NCBI GenBank assembly: GCA_021794995.1
Contig: JAJYPY010000012.1
Coordinates: forward strand, 1 to 33,479
Direction of reading: 5' to 3'
Source of the DNA: Actinomycetes bacterium
Lineage (GTDB): Bacteria > Actinomycetota > Acidimicrobiia > Acidimicrobiales > RAAP-2
DNA: 33,479 bases
Position 1 is the stretch's first letter. Each line of letters starts with the position of its first letter. The translations under genes and the position numbers were made by a program. This document shows positions 1 to 10,039 of the stretch, piece after piece. The notes beneath the pieces were generated by a model. The model was given only the letters and a program-made list of their open reading frames with translations. It searched no databases and had not been told where the DNA came from.

Positions 1-618
1 GAGGCGCCCGAGCCGACCCTCCGGCGGCTGGTCGCGTCCGAGCGCGTGCTCCAGATGATCCTCTTGCTCACCGTCGCCGCCAACCTCGGGTCCGGTGGCA
101 TGGGGGAGGTCGCCCTTCCCGCGCTCGCCCACGGGCCCTTCCACGCCGGTGCGACCGGCTACGGGGCCCTGATCGCGGGGCTCGGCGGTGGCGCACTCTG
201 TGGCACGCTCGTGGCGGCGCAGGCTCGCAGGGCCCGCAGGCCCGCCGTCGTCGCCTCGCTCGCCTTCCTGGCGGCGGCCGCGTGCCTGTCCGCCGTCCCC
301 TATCTCGGCGGGGCCGTCGCTGCGGGCGTGGCGCTCGGAGGGTTTGGCGCGTGGAGCGGCTTTGCGAACGTCCTCACCCTCACCGCCTTCCAGCGCTGGG
401 CGCCTCCGTCCCTCCTGGGGCGGCTGATGGGCGTCGTGATGATCGGCTCCTTCGGGATCTTCCCGGTGTCGGTGCTCCTGGGCGGTGTCGTCGTCCACGA
501 CGTGGGCCCCGCGCCCTTCTTCCCTCTCACCGCCGGCATCCTCGCTGCGGCGGTCCTCGGAGGGCTCACGCAGAAGAGCTGGCGCACGTTCGGGATGACG
601 GCCGTCGCAGGCGAGTGA
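1..618 (+). CDS. MFS-type transporter, C-terminal part (5' truncated by window)
   Basis: Frame open from base 1 (EAPEPTLRRLVASERV...) through the 46..618 ORF; repeated hydrophobic Gly/Ala-rich TM segments typical of MFS. Confidence 0.75.
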   Translation, partial: EAPEPTLRRLVASERVLQMILLLTVAANLGSGGMGEVALPALAHGPFHAGATGYGALIAGLGGGALCGTLVAAQARRARRPAVVASLAFLAAAACLSAVPYLGGAVAAGVALGGFGAWSGFANVLTLTAFQRWAPPSLLGRLMGVVMIGSFGIFPVSVLLGGVVVHDVGPAPFFPLTAGILAAAVLGGLTQKSWRTFGMTAVAGE

Positions 619-665
619 GCGATGGTGGGCACGCACGGCACGCCGCACCCGGGCCGGGGCGACCG

Positions 666-1544
666 TCAGTAGCCGAAGCGGTCGAGCGCGTCCGGGCGCT
701 GCTGCCAGTGCTTCTCCACGCGCACGTGCAGGTCGAGGTAGGCGCCGGGCGGCAGCTGCGTGCGCACCGCGATGCCGACCTCCTTCAGCACCTCGCCGCC
801 CCGACCGATCACGATGCCCTTCTGCGACTCCCGCTCGACGACGATCTCACAGCGGATGTGGGGCCAGTCCCACTCCGTGACCCGGCACGCGATCGAGTGC
901 GGCAGCTCGTCCCGGGCCCTGCGCAGCAGCTGCTCGCGCACGAGCTCGGCCACGCGCAGGGCCTCGGGCGTATCGGTCACCATCTCCTCGGGGTAGTACG
1001 CAGGACCCTCGGGCACGCGTGCCGCGATTTCGTCGACGAGTGGCCCGACCCCCTCCCCCGTCAACGCGGAGACGGGGAAGTACTCGGCGGACGGGGCGCC
1101 GCCCAGCTCGTCGATGGCGGCCGAGGCGGTGACGAGTCGCTCGAGCACCTCTGCGGACCGTGCCCTGTCCACCTTGTTCACCGCGACGAGCAGGCCTGCG
1201 CCCGCGGGTCCGACCGAGCTGAGGGCGCGCTCGAGCACCATGCGGTCGCCGGGGCCGATCGCCGCGGTGGCGTCGAGGACCGCGACGGCGACGTCCACGT
1301 CGGCGAGCGACGCGTCGGCGGTGCCCACGAGGCGCTCGCCGAGGGCGGTGCGCGGACGGTGCAGGCCGGGCGTGTCGACGAGCACGATCTGCGCGTCGGA
1401 CCGGTGGATGATGCCGCGCACCGAATGGCGCGTCGTGTTCGGGCGCGCCGAGGTGATCGAGACCTTCGTGCCGACCATCCGGTTGACGAGGGAGGACTTC
1501 CCGACGTTCGGGCGGCCGACGACGGTGGCGAACCCCGTCCTCAT
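666..1544 (-). CDS. era: GTPase Era
   Basis: MRTGFATVVGRPNVGKSSLVNRMVGTKVSITSARPNTTRHSVRG (P-loop), DTPGLH, NKVD and C-terminal KH region (IVIGRGGEVLKEVG); ORF track start is over-extended. Confidence 0.95.
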   Translation of the reverse strand: MRTGFATVVGRPNVGKSSLVNRMVGTKVSITSARPNTTRHSVRGIIHRSDAQIVLVDTPGLHRPRTALGERLVGTADASLADVDVAVAVLDATAAIGPGDRMVLERALSSVGPAGAGLLVAVNKVDRARSAEVLERLVTASAAIDELGGAPSAEYFPVSALTGEGVGPLVDEIAARVPEGPAYYPEEMVTDTPEALRVAELVREQLLRRARDELPHSIACRVTEWDWPHIRCEIVVERESQKGIVIGRGGEVLKEVGIAVRTQLPPGAYLDLHVRVEKHWQQRPDALDRFGY

Positions 1545-1546
1545 CG

Positions 1547-2869
1547 TCACTCCCCGCCGTCCCCCGCGACGTGCAGGGGCGCCGTGCGCTCGATGCGCAC
1601 GCGGCTGACGCGGCGTCCCTGCACGTGCTCGGCCACGAGGCGGACGCCGTCGATCTCCACCGACTCCCCCTCGGCCGGCACGTGCCCGCTCACCGCCAGC
1701 ATGAGGCCCCCGACGGTGTCCCACCCCTCCTGGGGGAGCGCGGTGCCGAGGAGATCGTCGACGTCGTCGATCGCCATCCGGCCCGTCACGACGACGGTGC
1801 CGTCGGCGAGCCTCTCGACGACCGGCTCTTCCACGTCGTACTCGTCGACGATCTCGCCGACCAGCTCTTCGATGAGGTCCTCGAGGGTGACGAGACCCAC
1901 GGTGCTGCCGTACTCGTCGACCACGATCGACATGTGGAACTTGGCGTCCTGCATCTCGCGCAGCAGCGCCGTGAGCCGCTTGGTCTCGGGCACGAAGTGC
2001 GGGGGACGCACGTGCGCGCGCACGAGGTCGCCCCCACGCCCGTCGTGCTCCGCGCGCATCAGGTCCTTGGCGTAGGCGACTCCGACGACGTCGTCGATGT
2101 CGCCCTGGTGGACCGGAACCCGGCTGCGGCCGGCTGCGAGCACCTGCTCGAGGGCGTCGTGGACGCTCACGGAGGCGTCCAGCGTGAGCATGTCGAGCCG
2201 CGGCACCATGACCTCGCGGACCACGGCGTCGCCGAAGTCGATGATCGAGTGGATGAACGTGCGCTCCTGGAGCTCGATCACGTCTTCTGCCTGGGCGACG
2301 TCGGCCATGGCGAGCAGCTCGGACTGGGTCACCCGCGGCGGGGACACGCTGGCAGACGCGTGGCGCCCGATGAGGAGGTTCGCGAGCCCGATGAGCACGG
2401 CCGAGATCGCGCGCACGGGCGGCAAGCGCACCAGCGCAGCCACGATCGGCGCGGTGAAGAGCGCGGCGCGCTCGGGATTGTGCACGGCCCAGTTCTTCGG
2501 CACGGCTTCGAAGATCACGAAGATCACCACGATTTCGAACACGGTGCCGACCACCACGCCCCAGGCGCCGAGCCACGCCGAGGAGAGCACGCCGACGAGC
2601 GTCGCGGACACCAGCTGGCAGATGAGGACGAGCAGCAGGACGGGATTCAAGAACTGCTCGGGGTGCTCCACGAGGCGGACCAGCTGGCGCGCACCGCGGC
2701 GGTGCTCGTCGAGGAGCGCCTTCGCCTTGACCCGGCTGGTGCGCACGAGGCTCGTCTCCGCGAGCGCGAAGAGACCCGACGCGGCCAGCAGGGCGACGAT
2801 GACGACGATGAGCGCCCAGTCGGTGGAGCGGAAGCCCGCGCTCGCGACGATGGGCGCCGTCGCGGTCAC
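1547..2869 (-). CDS. CNNM/HlyC-CorC family protein with CBS pair and transporter-associated domain
   Basis: N-terminal TM domain, VMVPRLDM...VPVHQGDIDDVVGVAYAKDL, MSIVVDEYGSTVGLVTLEDLIEELVGEI. Confidence 0.92.
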   Translation of the reverse strand: MTATAPIVASAGFRSTDWALIVVIVALLAASGLFALAETSLVRTSRVKAKALLDEHRRGARQLVRLVEHPEQFLNPVLLLVLICQLVSATLVGVLSSAWLGAWGVVVGTVFEIVVIFVIFEAVPKNWAVHNPERAALFTAPIVAALVRLPPVRAISAVLIGLANLLIGRHASASVSPPRVTQSELLAMADVAQAEDVIELQERTFIHSIIDFGDAVVREVMVPRLDMLTLDASVSVHDALEQVLAAGRSRVPVHQGDIDDVVGVAYAKDLMRAEHDGRGGDLVRAHVRPPHFVPETKRLTALLREMQDAKFHMSIVVDEYGSTVGLVTLEDLIEELVGEIVDEYDVEEPVVERLADGTVVVTGRMAIDDVDDLLGTALPQEGWDTVGGLMLAVSGHVPAEGESVEIDGVRLVAEHVQGRRVSRVRIERTAPLHVAGDGGE

Positions 2870-3375
2870 GGAGAACCGGCGCCCTTGTGGTGGCGGGCCA
2901 GGAGCTCGCGCTCGAGCCCTTCCATCGCCTCGGCCTCACGCACTGTCTCGTGGTCCATGCCGAGCAGGTGCAGCAGCCCGTGGACGACGAGGAGCGCGAG
3001 CTCGTCGTCGACGCTCACCTCGTGGGCGCTCGCGTTGCGCGCGGCGACGGCGGGGCAGATCACGACGTCGCCGAGGAGCATGGGGGGATCGTCGCCCGGA
3101 TAGGCCCCAGGACCGCTCCCGCCCGAGTCCGGCGAGCGCCCACCGGGGAGCGGGTCGTCTTCGATCGGGAACGCGAGCACGTCGGTGGGGCCGTCGCGTC
3201 CGAGGAACTGCGCGTGGAGCGCGGCGATCGCCTGCTCGTCCACGAAGAGCAGCGACACCTCCACCTCGCCATGCACCCGGCGGTCCTCGAGCACCGCACG
3301 CGCGAGCCGGGCCCAGCGATCGAGGTCGACCGCACGGTCCGCCTGCTCGTCGGCGGCATAGACGTCAACCGTCAT
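2866..3375 (-). CDS. ybeY: Endoribonuclease YbeY
   Basis: HGLLHLLGMDHE zinc motif, TDVLAFPIEDD; between phoH and CorC/era as usual; start MTVDVYAADEQ. Confidence 0.95.
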   Translation of the reverse strand: MTVDVYAADEQADRAVDLDRWARLARAVLEDRRVHGEVEVSLLFVDEQAIAALHAQFLGRDGPTDVLAFPIEDDPLPGGRSPDSGGSGPGAYPGDDPPMLLGDVVICPAVAARNASAHEVSVDDELALLVVHGLLHLLGMDHETVREAEAMEGLERELLARHHKGAGSP

Positions 3376-4390
3376 CGCCGCCGTGCTCGGCCTCCTCGTA
3401 CGCCCGGATGATGTCCGCCACGATCTGGTGGCGAACGACGTCACGCCGGCTGAGATGGATGAACTCGAGGCCGGGAACCTCTCCCAGGACGTCTTCGAGA
3501 CCGACGAGGCCGGATCGGCCGCCCGCGACGTCGATCTGGGTCACGTCGCCGGTGACGACGCACTTGGAGCCGAAGCCGATACGGGTGAGGAACATCTTCA
3601 TCTGCTCCGGCGTGGTGTTCTGCGCTTCGTCCAAGATGATGAACGAGTTGTTGAGCGTACGACCACGCATGAAGGCGAGCGGCGCGACCTCGATCGAGCC
3701 CCGATCGAGCAGGCGCTGCGCCCCGTCGGGCTCCAAGAGGTCGTACAGCGCGTCGTAGAGCGGGCGAAGGTAGGGGTCCACCTTTGCCATGAGGTCGCCG
3801 GGGAGGAAGCCGAGCCGCTCGCCCGCTTCGACGGCCGGGCGGGTGAGGATGATGCGGTTCACGACGCGCGTCTGGAGCGCCTGCACGGCGAGCGCCACGG
3901 CGAGATACGACTTGCCGGTGCCCGCGGGCCCGATGGCGAACGTCACCGTGTTGGCGCCGATGGCGTCGGTGTAGCGCTTCTGGCCCGCCGTGTACGGCCG
4001 GATGGAGCGACCCCGAGCGCCGCGCAGGACCTCTGCGTTCAAGACCTCCGAGGGGCGGACGTCCTCGCGCACCATGTCGATGGTGCGCCGCACCTTCGCC
4101 GCGTCCAACCCCTGCCCGGACTCGAGCACGAGCACCAGCTCTTCGAACAGCCGGGAGAGCCGTTCGGCCTCGGGCCCGTCGACGGCGATGCGGTTGCCCT
4201 GCACCGCGATGCGGTCCTCGGGGAAGGAATGCTCGACGAGCCGGAGGAGCTCGTCGTGCGGTCCGAGCAGGCTCGCCATGAGATGCGTGTTCGGCACCAT
4301 CGTCTCGGTGCGCGAGAGGGCGGCGTCTCCGTCGGGCGTCTCACTGCGAGGCGTACCGGTCGCGCCGTCGACGCGGTCTGCAGTCGTCAT
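3365..4390 (-). CDS. PhoH family ATPase
   Basis: IGPAGTGKSYLAVALAVQAL, RPAVEAGERLGFLPGDL, FIILDEAQNTTPEQMKMFLTRIGFGSKCVVTGD. Confidence 0.95.
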   Translation of the reverse strand: MTTADRVDGATGTPRSETPDGDAALSRTETMVPNTHLMASLLGPHDELLRLVEHSFPEDRIAVQGNRIAVDGPEAERLSRLFEELVLVLESGQGLDAAKVRRTIDMVREDVRPSEVLNAEVLRGARGRSIRPYTAGQKRYTDAIGANTVTFAIGPAGTGKSYLAVALAVQALQTRVVNRIILTRPAVEAGERLGFLPGDLMAKVDPYLRPLYDALYDLLEPDGAQRLLDRGSIEVAPLAFMRGRTLNNSFIILDEAQNTTPEQMKMFLTRIGFGSKCVVTGDVTQIDVAGGRSGLVGLEDVLGEVPGLEFIHLSRRDVVRHQIVADIIRAYEEAEHGGDDG

Positions 4391-4743
4391 CCGGGCGGCC
4401 ACGTCATCGGCCGGCCGCCGAGCACGTGGAGGTGGAGGTGAGGCACCGAATTCTGCGCGTCCTTCCCCACGTTGAAGACGAGTCGGTACCCGCGCTCGTC
4501 ACCGTCGATCCCCTCTTGGGCGGCGATGCTGCGCGCGGCTCCGAACATGGCGACAAGGTCGCCGGCGTGGTCCTCGCCGAGCGCGCCGGCGTGGTCGATG
4601 TGGCGACGGGGAACCACGAGGACGTGCACGGGTGCCTGGGGCGCGATGTCCCGGAAGGCGACCGTGCGCTCGGTCGTGTGCACGATGTCGGCGGGGACGT
4701 CCCCGGCGACGATCGCGCAGAACAGACAGCTGGGCGTGCTCAG
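4387..4743 (-). CDS. HIT domain protein
   Basis: CLFCAIVAGDVPADIVHTTERTVAFRDIAPQAPVHVLVVPRRH...HLHLHVLGGR; start uncertain: CTG at 4743 gives MSTPSCLFC, or GTG at 4812. Confidence 0.9.
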   Translation of the reverse strand: MSTPSCLFCAIVAGDVPADIVHTTERTVAFRDIAPQAPVHVLVVPRRHIDHAGALGEDHAGDLVAMFGAARSIAAQEGIDGDERGYRLVFNVGKDAQNSVPHLHLHVLGGRPMTWPPG

Positions 4744-4979
4744 GATTCCCGCCCGTCGATCGAGCGCCGGGGCGGCAAGAGGTGGTCGAGGTCTCCGGGG
4801 GCGATGCGGCACGACTCGATGAACCGGTCGACGTCCTCCTCTTTCACGCGGATCACGCGTCCGAACTTATATGCCGCGAGCTCCCCGTCGTCGATGAATC
4901 GGTAGAGGCTGCGCAGCGTCACACCGAGCCGTGCGGACGCATCCTTGGTGCTCAGCCAGCGCACCTGTTCCGCCATCAT
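4740..4979 (-). CDS. Small helix-turn-helix (excisionase/MerR-like) DNA-binding protein
   Basis: MMAEQVRWLSTKDASARLGVTLRSLYRFIDDGELAAYKFGRVIRVKEEDVDRFIE; winged HTH excisionase-family pattern. Confidence 0.85.
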   Translation of the reverse strand: MMAEQVRWLSTKDASARLGVTLRSLYRFIDDGELAAYKFGRVIRVKEEDVDRFIESCRIAPGDLDHLLPPRRSIDGRES

Positions 4980-5013
4980 CTGCATGCTCCCACCGCCGCG
5001 TGCCATCGGGCAC

Positions 5014-5703
5014 TCACCGTCCGATCCGCCCCACCGTACCGGCGCGTCGCGCGCCGAGGAGCACGCCTGCGGCAAGCGCCGCGGTCTCCGCCCGCAGCAC
5101 GTGGGCCCCGAGTCCGACGATCGGCCAGCCGAGCGCCAGCTCCTCGGGGGCCCAGCCGCCCTCGGGCCCCACCGCAATGCCCGTGACACCGGGGTCGAGC
5201 GGGGGACCCCCGGGCTCGGCCAGGGCGACGCCGGGTCCCCCGAGCGCGTCCAGGCCCACGACACCGGACACCTCGGGCACCCAGACCCTGCGCGACTGCG
5301 CCGCGGCCTCGCGGGTGACCCGGCGGAGGCGCTGGAGGATGCTCGTCGCCCGGGAGGCTTCCCAGCGCACCACCGAGCGCGCGGTCGACAGCACCACGAT
5401 GCGGTCGACGCCGACCTCGGTCAGCTTCTGGACGACCCACTCGGGACGCTCCGCCCGGACCGGGGCGAACGCGACGGTGAGCAGCGGCCGTGGCGCCGGC
5501 TCGGCGTGGACGGGGCCGTCGGGCACCAGCGCGCCACCTGGTCCGTAGCGGCACGCGGTCCACCGGCCACAACCGTCGCTCGCGACCACGACCTCACCGG
5601 GACGGAGCCGGAGGACGCGCCCGAGGTGGTGGGCATCGCTCCTGGAGAGGGCCGGCGCGGCGGGATCCTCGACGAACACCTGTGCCGCGGCGTGCCGGCG
5701 CAG
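5014..5703 (-). CDS. rsmE: 16S rRNA (uracil1498-N3)-methyltransferase RsmE
   Basis: RRHAAAQVFVEDPAAP...HHLGRVLRLRPGEVV...GPEGGWAPEEL...GAHVLRAETAALAA; start likely CTG 5703 (or GTG 5679). Confidence 0.92.
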   Translation of the reverse strand: MRRHAAAQVFVEDPAAPALSRSDAHHLGRVLRLRPGEVVVASDGCGRWTACRYGPGGALVPDGPVHAEPAPRPLLTVAFAPVRAERPEWVVQKLTEVGVDRIVVLSTARSVVRWEASRATSILQRLRRVTREAAAQSRRVWVPEVSGVVGLDALGGPGVALAEPGGPPLDPGVTGIAVGPEGGWAPEELALGWPIVGLGAHVLRAETAALAAGVLLGARRAGTVGRIGR

Positions 5704-5728
5704 GGACGCGCCCCCCGCGCCGCCTGGG

Positions 5729-6874
5729 TCAGCCGAGCGCGGAGCGGATCCGGGAGAGGACACCGTCGTGCCCGTGCACCTCCTCGCCCCGTTCGGCGGC
5801 CAGCTCGGCGAGGAGCTCGCGCTGGCGAGGGGTGAGATCGGTCGGCGTGTCCACGGCGAGGTGCACGTACAGGTCGCCCCTCCCGCGGCCGCGCAGGTGG
5901 GGCACCCCGAGACCGCGCAGTCGCACGGTCGTACCGTTCTGGGTGCCCGCGGGCACGACCACCTGGCGCGCCTCGTCGAGGGTCTCGACGTCGACGGCGC
6001 TGCCGAGCGCAGCCTGGGCCACGCCGACATGGAGCGTGGTGTGCAGGTCGTCGCCGACGCGCTCGAACCGCTCGTCCCCGGCGACCGCCAGGTGGACGAA
6101 GAGCGACCCGTTCGGACCTCCCCGCGGGCCGGCCGGGCCCCTTCCGGCGAGCCGCAGCGTCGAGCCGTCGTCGACGCCGGCGGGGACCTCGACGGTGAGC
6201 TCCCGGTCCTCCATGCGCCTGCCTTCGCCGCGACAGCCCGGGCACGGATCGGCGATCACCTGACCGAGCCCCTGGCAGCGCGCGCAGGCAACCGAGGTCA
6301 CCACCTGACCCAACAGGGACTGGCGGATCCGTCGGAGCTCGCCGCTCCCCTGGCACTCCGGGCAGGTCGCCGGCTCGGTCCCCTGGCGCGTCCCCCTGCC
6401 CCCGCATGTCTCGCAGGTCACCGGGAGGCGCACCGACAGCTGCTTTTGCGCGCCGAAGACCGCCTCTGCGAACTCCAGGTGCAAGGTGACCTCGGCGTCG
6501 GACCCCGGCTGGGGTCCACGCCGGCGCCCGCGCCCCGGGGAGCCGGACATCGAGCCGAAGAACGCCTCGAAGAGGTCCGACAGCCCACCGTCGAAACCGA
6601 AGCCCATCCCTCCCGCGCCCGCGCCGGGGGCCCCGCCACCGAAGCTCGAGGGGCCGTAGCGGTCGTAGCGGGCGCGGCGCTCCGGGTCGCGCAGGACCTC
6701 GTACGCGAAGGACACCTCCTTGAACTTCGCCTCCGCCTGGGCATCGCCCCCGTTCGCATCGGGATGCAGCTCCCGGGCGCGGCGCCGGTACGCCCGCTTG
6801 ATCTCGTCGTCGGTGGCGTCGGGGCGGACGCCGAGCAATTCGTAGAGGTCCCCCATCGCCTCAGCCCCTGCCAT
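5729..6874 (-). CDS. dnaJ: Chaperone protein DnaJ
   Basis: J domain YELLGVRPDATDDEIKRAYRRRARELHPDAN (HPD), four CxxCxGxG repeats, C-terminal substrate domain. Confidence 0.96.
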   Translation of the reverse strand: MAGAEAMGDLYELLGVRPDATDDEIKRAYRRRARELHPDANGGDAQAEAKFKEVSFAYEVLRDPERRARYDRYGPSSFGGGAPGAGAGGMGFGFDGGLSDLFEAFFGSMSGSPGRGRRRGPQPGSDAEVTLHLEFAEAVFGAQKQLSVRLPVTCETCGGRGTRQGTEPATCPECQGSGELRRIRQSLLGQVVTSVACARCQGLGQVIADPCPGCRGEGRRMEDRELTVEVPAGVDDGSTLRLAGRGPAGPRGGPNGSLFVHLAVAGDERFERVGDDLHTTLHVGVAQAALGSAVDVETLDEARQVVVPAGTQNGTTVRLRGLGVPHLRGRGRGDLYVHLAVDTPTDLTPRQRELLAELAAERGEEVHGHDGVLSRIRSALG

Positions 6875-7940
6875 GGGCTCTCCTCCTCGCTCCGGAGGGC
6901 ACAGGGGCACCGTGCGCGGGATCGAGCGAGCCGCCCAGGCGCTGGCCGAGCCGCTCACCGACGGCACGGGCCGCGGCGAGCGCCTGCGGATAATTCATGC
7001 GGGTGGGCCCGAGCAGGCCGACCGCCCCGGCATTCTGCCCGTCCACCGAGACCGGGGCGACGACGACCGCACACGACGAGAGCGGCTCGTAGCCGTGCTC
7101 GGCACCGATGGCGACCGAGAGCCCGCGCTCGAGGACGTCGCGGAGCAACGACACGACGACGAGCTGCTGCTCGAGCGTGGACAGCACCGCGCGCACCGTC
7201 TCCACCGCGTCAAACGCCGACGCGAGCCGCGAGGGACCGCCCACGAAGACGCGGTCGTGCGCCTCGGCGGCAACCTCCGCCATCGCCGCGCGGGCGAGGG
7301 CCACGACGCAGTCGACGGCCGGATCCCCGCTCGAGGCGGACACGGACGCCGCGCCGAGCGGGAGCGACTGGGCGGCGGCCTGGAGCCGGGCACTGGCGGC
7401 CGCAAGGACCTCGTCGGTGACGTCCTCTGCGAGGTCCATGGTCCGCTTCTCGACGGCCCCGTCTGCGAGCACCACCACCAAGAGCGCGAGGCGAGGCCCG
7501 AGGCCGACGACCTGGACCGAGCGCACCGGAGCCGACTCGTGGCCCGGCGGCAGCACGACCGACGCGTACGACGTCAGGTCGGACAAGAGTCCCGAGGTGC
7601 GCTCGAGCATCTCTTCCATCTCGCCATGCACCTGCTCGAAGAACCTCGACACCTTCTGACGCTGGGCCGGCCCGAGCACCCCCGGCTCGGCGAGCTGGTC
7701 GACGAAGAAGCGGTATCCCTTGTCGGTCGGGATCCGCCCGGCGCTCGTGTGGGGCTGGGAGAGGTAGCCCTCTCGTTCGAGCGCGACCATCTCGGAGCGG
7801 ATGGTCGCCGAGGACACGTTGATCCCGGCCGCGCGGGCCACGTGGTGGGACCCCACCGGCTGGGCACTCCCGATGTACTCGGTGACCACGGCTTCGAGGA
7901 TCGCGGCCTTGCGCGGGTCGAGGTCCTGCGTGTCGGGCAT
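6861..7940 (-). CDS. hrcA: Heat-inducible transcription repressor HrcA
   Basis: MPDTQDLDPRKAAILEAVVTEYIGSAQPVGSHHVAR...SSATIRSEMVALEREGYLSQPHTSAGRIPTDKGYRFFVD; next to dnaJ; CIRCE upstream. Confidence 0.97.
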   Translation of the reverse strand: MPDTQDLDPRKAAILEAVVTEYIGSAQPVGSHHVARAAGINVSSATIRSEMVALEREGYLSQPHTSAGRIPTDKGYRFFVDQLAEPGVLGPAQRQKVSRFFEQVHGEMEEMLERTSGLLSDLTSYASVVLPPGHESAPVRSVQVVGLGPRLALLVVVLADGAVEKRTMDLAEDVTDEVLAAASARLQAAAQSLPLGAASVSASSGDPAVDCVVALARAAMAEVAAEAHDRVFVGGPSRLASAFDAVETVRAVLSTLEQQLVVVSLLRDVLERGLSVAIGAEHGYEPLSSCAVVVAPVSVDGQNAGAVGLLGPTRMNYPQALAAARAVGERLGQRLGGSLDPAHGAPVPSGARRRAHGRG

Positions 7941-7975
7941 GGTGGCTCTCCGTTGACGGCGTCTGCGTGCCAGCT

Positions 7976-8004
7976 CCTGGCACTCGATTCTACCGAGTGC
8001 CAGG
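7976..8004 (-). promoter_or_regulatory. CIRCE operator (HrcA binding site)
   Basis: CCTGGCACTC-GATTCTACC-GAGTGCCAGG: 9-nt arms CTGGCACTC/GAGTGCCAG with exact N9 spacer, matching CIRCE TTAGCACTC-N9-GAGTGCTAA; 35 bp upstream of hrcA start. Confidence 0.95.
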
Positions 8005-8056
8005 GGCGGAGGGGTGCTGCCGCCCGCGCCGGGCCCGGCGCAGGGGGCGGCGCCCA

Positions 8057-9874
8057 TCAATCCTCGAGTCGCAGCGCCGAGATGAAGGCCTCTTGGGGGA
8101 CCTCCACGCGTCCGATGCTCTTCATGCGCTTCTTCCCCTCCTTCTGGCGCTCGAGGAGCTTGCGCTTGCGGGTGATGTCGCCGCCATAGCACTTGGCCAG
8201 CACGTCCTTGCGCCTGGCCTTCACCGTCTCCCTCGCCACCACCCGCCCCCCGACGGCAGCCTGGATCGGGACGTCGAAGAGCTGGCGAGGGATGAGCTCG
8301 CGCAGCTTCTCGGCCATCCTTCGGCCGTAGACGTCGGCTTGGGACCGGTGCACGATCGTCGAGAAGGCGTCCACGGGGACGTGGTTGATGAGCAGGTCGA
8401 CGCGCGCCAGGTTCGCCGTCGCGTACCCGGACGGCTCGTAATCCAGGCTCGCGTAGCCCTTCGTGCGGCTCTTCAGCTGATCGAAGAAGTCCACCACCAC
8501 CTCGGCGAGCGGGATCGTGTAGACGAGCTCCATGCGCTCGGGAGACAGGTACTCCATCCGCTGCATGTCGGCACGCCGGCTCTGGCACAGCTCCATCACC
8601 GTGCCCGTGTACTCCGACGGGGTCAGGATCGTGGCGGTGAGGAGCGGCTCGTCGACGTGGTCGATCCTGCTCGCGTCGGGAAGGTCGGTCGGGTTGTCCA
8701 CTTCGACCACGATCCCGTCGGTGAGGTACGCGCGGTACTCGACCGACGGCGCCGTGGCGATCAGCGACAGGTCGAACTCGCGCTCGAGGCGCTCGCGGAT
8801 GATCTCCATGTGCAAGAGGCCGAGGAAGCCGCAGCGGAACCCGAAGCCGAGCGCATGCGAGGACTCGGGCTCGTAGGTGAAGCTCGCGTCGTTCAACTTG
8901 AGCTTGTCGAGGGCGTCGCGCAGCTCGGGGAGCTCGTCGCCGTCGATGGGGTACAGACCGCAGAAGACCATCGGCTTGGGATCGCGATAACCGGCGAGCG
9001 GCTCGCCGGCCGGGGCGGACGCGTCGGTGACGGTCTCTCCGGAGCGGGCCTCGCCGACGTTCTTGATCCCTGCGATCAAGTACCCGACCTCACCGGGACC
9101 GAGCTCGTCCGCCTTCGTCGGGTCGGGAGCTCGCACGCCGATCTCCTCGACGTCATGGACGGCACCCGCCTGCATGAAGCGCAGGCGGCTGCGCGTCCCG
9201 AGCACGCCGTCGACGACCCGCACCGAGGAGACGACCCCCCGGTACTGGTCGTAGGCAGAGTCGAAGATGAGGGCGCGCAGCGGGGCGGAGCGGTCGCCCC
9301 TGGGCGCAGGGATCCGCTCGACGATCGCGTCCAGCAGCTCGGCCACGCCCTCCCCCGTCTTGGCCGAGATCCTGAGGATCTCGCCGGCCCCGATGCCGAG
9401 GACCTGCTCGATCTCCTTCGCACAGCGGTCGGGGTCGGCGGCGGGCAGGTCGATCTTGTTGAGGACCGCCACGATCTCGAGGTCGTGCTCGATCGCCTGG
9501 TAGCCGTTGGCGAGCGTCTGTGCCTGGATCCCCTGGGACGCGTCCACGAGGAGCACGGCTCCCTCACAGGCCGCGAGGGAGCGGCTCACCTCGTAGCCGA
9601 AGTCCACGTGGCCCGGCGTGTCGATCAGGTGCAGGATGTGGTCCCGATAGACGACGCGGACGTTCTGCGCCTTGATCGTGATGCCGCGCTCACGCTCGAT
9701 GTCCATCGAGTCGAGGTACTGCTCGCGCATGAGACGCGGGTCGACGGCCCCGGTGAGCTCGAGGATGCGATCCGAGAGCGTCGACTTGCCGTGGTCGACG
9801 TGACTGATGATCGAGAAGTTGCGGATGCGGTCGCTCGGCACCTTGCCTGGTGCCGGCACGCCAGAAGCTGACAC
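8057..9874 (-). CDS. lepA: Elongation factor 4 (LepA)
   Basis: [26 protein letters not shown]...[31 protein letters not shown] start ([15 protein letters not shown]). Confidence 0.97.
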   Translation of the reverse strand: MSASGVPAPGKVPSDRIRNFSIISHVDHGKSTLSDRILELTGAVDPRLMREQYLDSMDIERERGITIKAQNVRVVYRDHILHLIDTPGHVDFGYEVSRSLAACEGAVLLVDASQGIQAQTLANGYQAIEHDLEIVAVLNKIDLPAADPDRCAKEIEQVLGIGAGEILRISAKTGEGVAELLDAIVERIPAPRGDRSAPLRALIFDSAYDQYRGVVSSVRVVDGVLGTRSRLRFMQAGAVHDVEEIGVRAPDPTKADELGPGEVGYLIAGIKNVGEARSGETVTDASAPAGEPLAGYRDPKPMVFCGLYPIDGDELPELRDALDKLKLNDASFTYEPESSHALGFGFRCGFLGLLHMEIIRERLEREFDLSLIATAPSVEYRAYLTDGIVVEVDNPTDLPDASRIDHVDEPLLTATILTPSEYTGTVMELCQSRRADMQRMEYLSPERMELVYTIPLAEVVVDFFDQLKSRTKGYASLDYEPSGYATANLARVDLLINHVPVDAFSTIVHRSQADVYGRRMAEKLRELIPRQLFDVPIQAAVGGRVVARETVKARRKDVLAKCYGGDITRKRKLLERQKEGKKRMKSIGRVEVPQEAFISALRLED

Positions 9875-10039
9875 GGTTCGTCGATCGTAGTGGGGTCCGG
9901 CGAAGCCCCCGTCGACGGGGCACATGGGTGCCGGCTGCTACCATGGCCGTTCGCCGCGACTCGGGCCGGCCCGAGGCCGCGACCGCGCCCCGCCCTCCCG
10001 GGCCGGTGGCACCCGAGCGCAGATCCCGAGGAACGCACC

